From positions 156,001-220,000 of the forward strand of contig CAJNDS010002552.1 of NCBI GenBank assembly GCA_905221605.1: a DNA stretch of 64,000 nt, given 5' to 3'. Made by a program: the position numbers and the translations under genes. The notes beneath the pieces were generated by a model, which was not told where the DNA came from, did not search any database, and saw only the letters and a list, made by a program, of their open reading frames with translations. Source of the DNA: Symbiodinium natans. Taxonomy: Eukaryota; Sar; Dinophyceae; Suessiales; Symbiodiniaceae. Positions 36,901-44,005 of the stretch are shown piece after piece; the first letter of the stretch is position 1; the number at the start of each line of letters is the position of its first letter.

Positions 36901-38779
36901 CTGGCCAGAGAAAGCGGCCGCCAACAAGCCGAAGGAGATCGAGGCGTACGAGGCGGCTGCCTGGGCACGAGGCCGCATCAGCTTATTGGACTTTCTCCGC
37001 AAGACGAACGCTCGCGGCGAGATCATGGCTTACATCAAGAAGGAGCACAAAGCACGGGGGGGTGCCGAGAGCCTGGAGGACTTCGCTGCAGCCTTTCGGG
37101 TGCGCGGGGAGAAGCTGGTGGCAGCCGATATGGTCTCTCGCCTCAACGACCACTGGTACGGCCAGTGGCTAGTACTGCACGTACCCTTCCGGCGCTTGGA
37201 GGACCTCATGAACGCGGACGTCGCCTCCAAGGTGCCGCCCGCGCACCGGAACTTTGCCTGGGCCGTCTTCAGCAATCACCCAGTGGCACGAGCCACATGG
37301 ACGGACGAGACGGCCATACGGGCGGAGCTCAAGATGGAGGCGCACAGCGAGCAGCACGCAGAGACGATCCTGCGGATGGTGGCCAGCACGCGCAACTTGC
37401 TTCTCGACTACCTCAACGGCAAGTACGACGCGGCGGCAGAGATTGCGACGAGGTCCACAGGGGCACAGCCGTCGGCGACTCCCACGGTGCCGAAGTGGAA
37501 CGCCGAGCAGAGGCACTTCAAGGCGAAAGTGGACGGCCTCGTGGACGTTGTTCTGGAACTGCAGGATGCCGGCTCCGAAGCCCAAGCAGATGAGCTGCGT
37601 GAGCGCCTGTGGCACCGCAACAAGATCTGCGTGTGCGTTGGTCCTCCCGGCAGCGGCAAGAGCACTGTGGCCCACGCCTGCGTGGAGCGCGCCCTCGAAC
37701 ATGGCGGCCGCGTGCTTTTCGCCCTGCCCAAAGCCCAGCTGGCGAGCAGGATGCGTGAGCGGTACGGGGATCGCGTGGACATCGACACATGCCATGCAGC
37801 CTTTGCTTTTCACGAGGAAGTCAACAACCTCCCCACCCTGGCGCACTATGCCCTTGTGGTTGTGGACGAGATCTCCCAGCTGGACGCCTGGCAGTACGAG
37901 CGAATTGCGCAGCTCTGGAACGCCGCCGACCGCGGCACGGTGGTCGTCCTGGTGGGCGACAAGTGGCAGATGCCCGGGTTCGGGGATCGTCGCCCCTGGC
38001 ACTCGGGCTTCTGGCACCCATTGACCTTCCGGGTCACCCTGCACGAGGCCTTTCGCTGCAAGAACCCGACCTTCTGGAAGCTCCTCTCCCAGCTTCGAAC
38101 AGCACGCCCAGACAAGAAGAATTTGAAGTTCCTTGCTTCTAAGAAGCCGTGGCGAGGCGATGGGCCTCCGTCCGCGGAGGACGCACGCAGGCTGCTCAAA
38201 TCTCGGCCCGACACGACCATCCTCACCGTGTCCAGGCGCGGAGCCCAAGCGGTCAACGATGCCGCGCTCCAGGGTCTCTTCCCACGGCATCCGCCAAACG
38301 CGTTGATCGATGCCGACGTTGAGAGTAACCCTGAGAACTATGTGGATGGTAAGCTCAAGGCTTTGGAGTCCTTGGCACCCGCCAGGCTGCCCGTCTATGT
38401 CGGCATGCGGGTGTACCTGACCCGGAATGTCCGAAAAGATGTTGATTTTGTGAACGGCATGAGCTGCCAGGTGCTGGGATGGGACGCCGGAGCCAAGGCC
38501 TTGCGGGTGGAGACCGCAACAGGGCATCGTTTTGCCGTGTGGCCGTGGACGGACACTGACCTGGGAAACATGGTTTACTACCCTGTGCGAGCAGGCTACG
38601 CTTCCACAGTGGGCCGCTTTCAGGGTGCCGAGCTACCACACGTCACTCTCTACCTGGATGCCCCGGGCGTCCCGGCGGCTGCCTACACTGGGCTTTCCAG
38701 AGTTTCGACCGGGAAGGACTTCCTCTTGGCTAGCAAGGGCCCCTTAACCGCGGACCACTGCGTGCCGGCCCGTGAGTGA
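33959..38779 (+). CDS. Helitron-like Rep/helicase transposase 1
   Basis: The open frame runs from before 33938 to TGA at 38779, and the first in-frame ATG is at 33959, just after ACTTGCAG. The protein is about 1606 residues. An N-terminal region has two similar Cys units ('PCVF..CLFCD' and 'PCIF..RCVFCD', residues about 140-245). Next comes a DUF6570-like Cys/His segment ('WCTHHSWTMCSQCH', about 380-430). The Rep region has the HUH motif 'RVHVHALFF' (about 813-817) and the two-tyrosine motif 'AYVTKYVSK' (Y913 and Y917), the rolling-circle nuclease residues of Helitrons. The C-terminal SF1B/PIF1-type helicase has Walker A 'GPPGSGKST' (about 1228), Walker B 'VVVDEIS' (about 1300), 'GDKWQMPG', 'TRNVRKDVDFVNG' and 'AAYTGLSRVS'. 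All catalytic motifs are intact in one exon. The true N-terminus may need an upstream exon, and the first 125 residues look less protein-like and could include an unspliced intron. Confidence 0.87.
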   Translation: MSSSPISPTCVLATADYGRQKLVKKRVSAMPGEVRHRGELVRRCRCRVAQRVARPSAPVLPHAARYMDMMDVRFPRLMTEAQPVTMHVVVLAICACPLHSLSVRSLLLHSQRSAPSISTPFLDMPRLCLGSSDGRAPCVFRAQMSGNNLRCLFCDSERMSSACLRPVGRGQITALLRGFSPRVRAQALDRVPAEFRAHFDCPAPPARQCPGRPGEPCIFSASGKPARLENRKGRCVFCDSEALAQACGTDGAAQQLAAKLSKMSEHSRSMALGRALAEDRPTLLRLLECQQAPVSTVEEVHRRWAEALKKRVTTSAPHDSEALKKVLADRARARRQLARPQEAALEDAPRKRLRRQPELVDNDTGLPAAKASDLARSFEHWCTHHSWTMCSQCHSLAPRDLNEQTLTKNPPTTVSAKACVQCRGSQQTSVFQQDDVPEALRGLSDSVRSALVPLEIDVGPVVRAQNRGGYATGYRQHSTMMRFRWKPQTVRAAIRELPRPERHQAKAALQYLVSHESDCAYHIFLGEHDSYLDENPEADERQRRRRLQFIERVGLECALWPWLFWKTDMTFTHERASDPRRLARQSTDTLEEAMQGQARKRQRVLPVGIEEADSSGDEGAEEDSMLRHSIKRRFQRLALGPLLEYGSDFSLLQFVFDLHLWSDLGSKKNLGTGVPLRVMMKGNSFSPLCWKEVHFTLLDAVRQLGYPKLFSTLAPYEWSFPYHTALRDAVAKQLRVRLELPVLETLHITHVLLQTVRGLFVGSTASKPPWRSELFRVVDEQGRKKRVHAFTRLEFQDGHRKPASQDYHGSRRVHVHALFFVDDADVPQLQLERKLAATLPEDPDLRGYVQGSQLDRRGGSGWPVFHGAYDDVAGRKLHLHHTQEDKDSGDVLDVLKCHQDWQFADDAGVLRAYVTKYVSKFSDSASDEWLNDFADATAVAATVLMRYKPLEPEMILQLFGQRFRQWHVTTLSRGKRYFQVPWPEKAAANKPKEIEAYEAAAWARGRISLLDFLRKTNARGEIMAYIKKEHKARGGAESLEDFAAAFRVRGEKLVAADMVSRLNDHWYGQWLVLHVPFRRLEDLMNADVASKVPPAHRNFAWAVFSNHPVARATWTDETAIRAELKMEAHSEQHAETILRMVASTRNLLLDYLNGKYDAAAEIATRSTGAQPSATPTVPKWNAEQRHFKAKVDGLVDVVLELQDAGSEAQADELRERLWHRNKICVCVGPPGSGKSTVAHACVERALEHGGRVLFALPKAQLASRMRERYGDRVDIDTCHAAFAFHEEVNNLPTLAHYALVVVDEISQLDAWQYERIAQLWNAADRGTVVVLVGDKWQMPGFGDRRPWHSGFWHPLTFRVTLHEAFRCKNPTFWKLLSQLRTARPDKKNLKFLASKKPWRGDGPPSAEDARRLLKSRPDTTILTVSRRGAQAVNDAALQGLFPRHPPNALIDADVESNPENYVDGKLKALESLAPARLPVYVGMRVYLTRNVRKDVDFVNGMSCQVLGWDAGAKALRVETATGHRFAVWPWTDTDLGNMVYYPVRAGYASTVGRFQGAELPHVTLYLDAPGVPAAAYTGLSRVSTGKDFLLASKGPLTADHCVPARE

Positions 38780-39378
38780 GCAAGTCCCAAGGCAGATGAC
38801 GTGAGTGTTCTCGTTTTCACCAGCACGGCGATCATGCAGACGCACAACCCGCAAAACCCTCGGAGCTCGAGCAGAAGCGGCCGCAAAAAAACTGCTGCTG
38901 CTGCTGCTGCACACACTAGTCCGCCTCGCATGCTTGCTCACATGTGTGTACGGGTGTGTGTGTGTGTGTGTGGGTTTTTGTATGTGTGTCTGCGTGTGCA
39001 AGTGTGACTGTTCCCGCTCGTGTCGTTTCCTCTCTGTGCCAGGGCGTGCCTCTCACTGTTTCCGCCACGGGCCCGGACCTCAGTTTCGTGCACCTCCGTG
39101 GATTGGAAGTTGATGCTGCGCTCAGGTCGCTGCCGTTTTTTTGCCACGAGAGGCCGTGATGACCTTGGGCAAAGACAGCTTCTCCTGGGCGCGGCGCGGT
39201 GGAAATTGATTCTAACCTCGATCCGAGGAATACTAAGAGGACAGCCGACAACAAACATATAAAAACCCTAAACCCGACCAAGGTCATAAACTGGGTGGGT
39301 GGGTTGGGAGAGGACGTGAACCTTGGCGCACACCACAACACACGCCTTGCGTGGTGGTGTGCGCGGAGCGTGTGACAC
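38780..39378. other. Downstream flank with CTG and TG microsatellites
   Basis: A CTG hexamer run lies near 38891 and a TG run near 38944-38972. The rest is unique, with an imperfect inverted word pair near 39330-39375 (CACACCACAACACACGC and GCGTGGTGGTGTGCG). No gene seen. The 3' terminus of Helitron-like element 1 should be sought here. Confidence 0.5.
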
Positions 39379-39500
39379 ACCCTAAACCCTAAACCCTAAA
39401 CCCTACACCCTACACCCTAAACCCTAAACCCTAAACCCTAAACCCTAAACCCTAAACCCTAAACCCTAAACCCTAAACCCTAAACCCTAAACCCTAAACT
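39379..39500. repeat. CCCTAAA array
   Basis: About seventeen heptamers, with CCCTACA variants near the left end. It separates the flank of Helitron-like ORF 1 from GC-rich minisatellites. Confidence 0.88.
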
Positions 39501-40299
39501 CAGGGCCTAGGCCGCCCCCCTACAGAAGGGGGGCGGCGCTTAAGCCCTTTGACCTCTATGGCGAAAGTCGACCCAGGTCGCTTGCCCGCCTCCTGCAGCC
39601 AGGGGGTCAGTAGCACCCACGATGGGCCCGGTACCGGAGCAGGTTCTCCCGGGGACCTTAATAAAGTAAATACCCAAACCCAAACCCCAAGGTCTTGACC
39701 CTGGATGGTGCTGGCATTCCGGGAGGGGGTACCCCAAGGCCCCCAGGCCAGGAGGACCCGGACCCCTCACCGCAGCGTGTCCAGGGACCAGGGGGCCTCA
39801 GGCCAGGCCAGGCAGGACGGGTGCTCAAAAAGGCCTTTTTTTGCCGGTCGCCCCTGGCCCCCCCCCCTGACCCCCCCTGGCCCCCCCTGGCCCTCCCTGG
39901 CCCTGGCCCCTTTTGGCCCTCCCTGGCCCCCGCTGGCTGTGCTGGCCCCCGCTGGCCCCCAACCCCCCTTGGCCCCCCATGCCCTCCCCTGCCAGGGGGG
40001 GCCCCCTGGCCCCCCTTTGGCCCCTCTGAGCCTGGCCTTTGCTCCCCCCCTGACCCCCTTCCTGCCTGGCCTCCCGACCCACCTGCCCATCCCTCCAAAC
40101 ATCACGAAATTGAGCGTCAACGACGCTCTTTTTGGGTTTACTTTTGCCTTGATTTTTGGGATGACCCGCATGACGTTGCTGGCATAGGACTTTGCCGAGG
40201 TTTTCTGGCCAAATTTCCTTCTGAGCTCACCGCACAAAAGTCGAAATCGAGCGCTGGAGCGTTGAACCCTCAACAAGCGGCCTCAACCTTCAACGGTCC
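39501..40299. repeat. GGCCCCCCCTGG minisatellite and flanks
   Basis: From about 39840 to 40090 the plus strand is a C-rich, strongly strand-skewed array of GGCCCCCCCTGG-like units. It produces artefactual Pro-rich (plus) and Gly-rich (minus) frames. Flanking sequence at 39501-39840 and 40090-40299 is unique and without a supported gene. Confidence 0.75.
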
Positions 40300-40510
40300 T
40301 TCCTGAACGGGTTGTCCCGGGGCCCCCTCGGGATGGGTTGTCCCGGGGCCCCCCCGGGACAGGTTGTCTCGGGGCGTCCCGGGGTGTCCCGGGGCCCCCC
40401 TGGGACAAATGTCCCGGGGCCCTCCCGGGACAATCCCGGGACAGCTGTCCCGGGGCCCCCCGGGACACCCCCAGGAAATTGTCCCGGGGCCCCCCCGGGA
40501 CGCCGAAATT
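40300..40510. repeat. Palindromic GTCCCGGGGCCCCCC repeat
   Basis: About nine units of GTCCCGGGGCCCC(C)CCGGGAC with short spacers (AGGTT, GGTTGTC, AAAT). Each unit is nearly self-complementary, so the array can form a row of hairpins. Frames through it are by-products. Confidence 0.85.
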
Positions 40511-40850
40511 CGCAATTTTGGGGGTGTGGTCCGTTTCGTTTTCTGCGTTTTCGGAGGGATTTTGTGCGTTTTTCCAAGACCGACGCGGCAGCAAAGAGCC
40601 GCCAACTCGGTCCAGAACCCGTGTTTTTTGTTGTGTTTGCCGTGTTGGTTGCGGCGTCACACTTTTCGATTCAGTAGCCACGCATATACGAACCGGCAAA
40701 CTGCGATCCCGGATTTCCTGCCCTCGCCTGCCTTCGTGCCATTTTGCTCCTCACGGCCCGTTTTTTCGCTATCTATTTTGGTCGTTTTTGTGTCGATTTT
40801 TGCGTTTCCTTTAAGGTTGGGACGCAGTCTCCCTACAAAACCTCCTGCGG
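40511..40850. other. Unique 5' flank of the lysine-rich gene
   Basis: There is no repeat and no convincing coding frame. The segment ends with AAAACCTCCTGCGG directly before a GTAAGT, so at least its right end is probably transcribed as 5' untranslated exon of the gene at 41278. Confidence 0.35.
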
Positions 40851-40920
40851 GTAAGTATGCTAGATGTTGTTTTGGAAAACGTTTCCTGTTTTTAACTTAG
40901 GCCTTTGATTCCTGCCGCAG
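40851..40920 (+). other. Candidate 70-bp intron bounded by a 14-bp inverted repeat
   Basis: GTAAGT at 40851 and CCGCAG ending at 40920 are canonical splice sites with a T-rich tract between them. AAAACCTCCTGCGG (40837-40850) abuts the donor. Its exact reverse complement CCGCAGGAGGTTTT (40915-40928) spans the acceptor. I place it in the 5' untranslated region of the gene at 41278. Splicing is unproven. Confidence 0.45.
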
Positions 40921-41145
40921 GAGGTTTTGGACGAAACACGAAAATTCATCCCATTTTTCCCGCCTCTGGGTAGCACCTAGCCATGCATGACTTTCTTTTC
41001 CAGCCACCTGCCCAGTAGCATTGCATAGTCGTATTGCTGTGTCTCTGAGGTCTGGATGAGAAGAGATGAGCACGCGGCGGGTCTTAGCTTTTTGAAAAGG
41101 CAGCGCGAGGGCTCGAAGAAAGGCCAGCTGCGAGCGCTCGCACAG

Positions 41146-41207
41146 GTGAGTATATTGCTGAGTTCGAGTCGACTCTCGTTAAGATGCTTTGTTTTGCTCG
41201 TCTGCAG
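41146..41207 (+). other. Candidate 62-bp 5'UTR intron
   Basis: CACAG is followed by GTGAGTATATTGCTGA and, 62 bp on, by TTTTGCTCGTCTGCAG, a good donor and acceptor pair. The length is not a multiple of three. The frame stays open across it only by chance, so the real start is likely the ATG at 41278, downstream of the intron. Confidence 0.5.
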
Positions 41208-41277
41208 CCATTTGTCGACAGACAACAGACAACATCTACAAGCTCACGCGATCCCCTTTCGTCTGCGCTCCTCGCTA

Positions 41278-42840
41278 ATGTTCAGCAGCAAGGGCAAGCA
41301 CGGCAAGGGCAAGGGCTACGCCGGTACTAGCGGCAGCTACTGGGGCGGCGGCGGCGGCTGCATGGGAAAAGGCAAAGGCACGAAGGGCTACGGTTACGGC
41401 GACCGCGATGCTTGGGCCCCGGCGTGGTCGCCGTCGCAGCACCAGGCGCCGTCTGGGTATGAAGGCGAGGGCCGCACTTCGACGCGTCGACTTCTTGGCC
41501 GCGACTCGATGGCCAAGAAGTTCCTGCGGCCCTACGCGGCCTCTTCTGGCAACTTCCTGTACGGCGACGGCACCGATGTGGAGATGCTCGCGAAGACATG
41601 TTTGCGACAGCTGCTCACCACGGAGGTATCGGAACTATCCCGCCGCCCTGCGTACGGGTTTTCCATGCTATCCACGACCCTTCGGGCTTTCGCCGCCGGC
41701 TTGCAAAGCGACGAGGCCAAGTCGTCGGAAGCCGCTCTGGCGTCACTCCTCCAAGGCAGCCAGGAAGGCAAAGCCTTCGTGGAACGTCTCGCAAAGACCG
41801 ACTTCGAGACGGCGAAGCATCGGCCGCAAGACTGTGAGGATGCCTTCGAGAAGATCTTGACCTTCTTGAAGGAAAACAAGGCAATGCTCTACGAGCACTT
41901 GGCCCGCGTGGCTGCCCATGGAGCTCTGCTCTACGTTGGCGGACTACATGCTCTGGACGGGCTCATCAAAGCCGATGGCTTGGCAGCTTGGTGCTCGCAG
42001 GTTCCCTCCGACGAGTTCCTGCAGAAAGCCTTGGACAAGTGGAAGGCGGGCGGTAAGAAGCCGGCTGCCGCGGCCACATTCTTGGTGGAGGCGTACAGAG
42101 CACGCAAGAAGAGCGAAGCCGCCTGGAAGCAAGGTGGAGCACTCATTCGAGGGGACGATTCGGACGATGCAGCCGACGATCGCGCCCGAGCACTCTCTTC
42201 GTCCTCATCTTCGGAGACGTCCAAGAAGCCGAAGAAGGCGAGAAAGTCCAAGAAAGACAAAGGCGGTAAGAAGCACAAGAAGAAGTCGAGTTCATCCTCA
42301 AGCGAGTCCAACAAGAAGAAGGACGACAAATCCAAGAAAGACAAGGACGGCAAAGATGACGAGAAGAAAAAGCAGAAAGACGACAAGGACAAGAACCATG
42401 ACAAGGACAAGGACAAGAAAGACAAGGACGGCAAGAAGGACGCAAAGCAAGCGCCGAAGGCCGACGAGGACCGGAGCAAAGACAAGAAGAAGCGAGGGTC
42501 TTCGAATTCTTCACAAAAGGAGAACAAGAAGAAGGAGCGCAAGTCTTCGAGGTCCGAGGAGCCGGCTGCAACCGTTGACAAAATGAAGATCCACTTCGTC
42601 TCGGCCCTGGACCCTGCCATCGTCGCCGACGAGACAAACCGTCTCCACGAGGTTAAGATGGAGGACGATCTGACGGTCGAGGGCACGGCACGCTATGTGT
42701 TAGAGGACCAGGGGATGGCCGGGGACCTCGTCAACTGGACGGCCCATGTGCTGCAGGATGGCAAGTGCGTGCCCATTGCTGCAAGCACCACACCAGCAAC
42801 TGGAGCCCCCGAGGTCGTCTTCGTGCGCAAGGTCGATTGA
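41278..42840 (+). CDS. Lysine-rich protein of unknown function
   Basis: The frame is open from 41056, but the ATG at 41278 follows a likely intron and starts a better-looking protein of 520 residues. Residues 1-60 are Gly/Lys-rich ('GKHGKGKGYAG', 'GKGKGTKGYGYGD'). Residues about 70-300 are a compact, probably helical segment ('AKTCLRQLLTTEVSELSRR', 'AALASLLQGSQEGKAFVERL', 'DCEDAFEKILTFLKENKA', 'AAHGALLYVGGLHALDGLI'). Residues about 305-435 are very Lys/Asp/Ser-rich and repetitive ('KKDKDGKDDEKKK'), likely disordered. Residues about 436-520 are again ordinary, starting 'MKIHFVSALDPAIVADETN' and ending 'APEVVFVRKVD'. I recognise no family. It lies between two Helitron-like ORFs on the same strand, so it may be a host gene, a captured gene or an accessory ORF of one element. 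A nuclear or RNA-related role is a guess from composition only. Confidence 0.65.
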   Translation: MFSSKGKHGKGKGYAGTSGSYWGGGGGCMGKGKGTKGYGYGDRDAWAPAWSPSQHQAPSGYEGEGRTSTRRLLGRDSMAKKFLRPYAASSGNFLYGDGTDVEMLAKTCLRQLLTTEVSELSRRPAYGFSMLSTTLRAFAAGLQSDEAKSSEAALASLLQGSQEGKAFVERLAKTDFETAKHRPQDCEDAFEKILTFLKENKAMLYEHLARVAAHGALLYVGGLHALDGLIKADGLAAWCSQVPSDEFLQKALDKWKAGGKKPAAAATFLVEAYRARKKSEAAWKQGGALIRGDDSDDAADDRARALSSSSSSETSKKPKKARKSKKDKGGKKHKKKSSSSSSESNKKKDDKSKKDKDGKDDEKKKQKDDKDKNHDKDKDKKDKDGKKDAKQAPKADEDRSKDKKKRGSSNSSQKENKKKERKSSRSEEPAATVDKMKIHFVSALDPAIVADETNRLHEVKMEDDLTVEGTARYVLEDQGMAGDLVNWTAHVLQDGKCVPIAASTTPATGAPEVVFVRKVD

Positions 42841-44005
42841 CTTGAGGCTCCGATGTCATCTAGACCGTGCCCCGTACATGTCCCACGGCCTATCACCTCA
42901 TGACGCTGCTGTACACGCAGATCGAGGTTGTCTTCCCGTCGAAAAGTGCATGCAGCGCCTGCCCTGGTTGCTGTAACCTAAGTATTAGTGCAAGTGCGCC
43001 GTTCCTATGAAGGGGAGCAGAGACGGGAGCATGGAGTTAATAGACTTCCGTGGGAAACAGTATAGCGCATGTGTTGACGTGTGTTGTCGTCGGAAGCCCG
43101 GAGGCTTTCTAGGCGGGATTTGTCTGATAGTCAAGCGGCTTGTGTTCTCCAGATCACAATCCTGCACGTTTGCACTTGACTTGCCTGTTGCACCACGCAT
43201 ACTCATCGCAGCCGTGATATATCGTGTTATCGCTTCAGCCACTATTGTCCTTTTTTCGAGATCCATCCGTCGATAACATGGATCTCCTTGAACTTCAACT
43301 CATGGACACGGCCGCTCGCAGGCGCTGCGCGCGCGCAGGCACCGTTGCCTGCACCTTGCTGTGAGACGTTACAATGATGTCGTTTACTCTCGCACGCGCC
43401 GAGGACTCCAGGCGGCAAACGCCGAAGTGTCTCTTCGTGATCGTCTGGCTCACGCCTGCATCGACTTCGACTACTTCATCCTGTGGCTTCGGCGCCAGGT
43501 CGAGTTGCTCACGGTCCTGCGAGGCCTCCCTGTCTTGGGACATGGCGCCTGCGGGGATGCCGTGGTGGCCATAGCTCCTTGCCTGCAGCTCGGGCCCATT
43601 GTGTTTTGACCCCTATAGGTCCATGTGACTTCTCGACCCATCGTTCTCAGGCCGACTTCTGCGTGCCCGCACGACCGGCGGCGGAGCTGCCAGATCCTGA
43701 TGACCTTGTCGCTCATCTCCCACCCCTTCGAGCTGACGACGGGCGTGATTGGACGACACTTGAGGTGACACAGCTATGGGCTGAGGCAAGGAATCTTCGC
43801 ACGAAACCAACAAGTTAATAACAAGTCGGCATTGCGCGCAGCCTTTGCAGGTTCGTATCCTCCGAGTGCAGAACGCTGCCCTACGGGGTCACCTTCTGCG
43901 GCTAGGCGTCCTCGCCCGCGACCTGGAAAACCGCGAGGGCGCTGCCTTGTATGCGCTCGGCGGCCTGTGAGCATCGCAGAGGCAGAGATCGTCTTCCGTC
44001 CAAAA
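42841..44005. other. Interval before Helitron-like ORF 2, with possible N-terminal remnants
   Basis: There is no complete gene. Frames at 43361-43609 and 43483-43818 have plausible protein composition ('LRDRLAHACIDFDYFILWLRR', 'DWTTLEVTQLWAEARNLRT') and could be exons or decayed N-terminal parts of the next ORF. A segment near 42914-42982 resembles 43974-44040 (both contain GCATGCAGCG, CTGCCCT, GT(T)ACTGTA or GTTGCTGTA), which suggests an old local duplication. Confidence 0.4.

Noticed and set aside
34805-38527. Long minus-strand frames (411 and 452 codons) opposite Helitron-like ORF 1
   Set aside because: They are shadows of a GC-rich coding strand. The plus strand has all Rep and helicase motifs.
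39658-40306. Pro-rich and Gly-rich frames of 150-200 codons
   Set aside because: These are products of the GGCCCCCCCTGG minisatellite's extreme base skew, with no domain or non-repeat anchor.
41931-42686. Minus-strand Ser/Phe/Leu-rich frame of 251 codons
   Set aside because: It is the antisense of the Lys/Asp/Ser-rich linker of the plus-strand gene.
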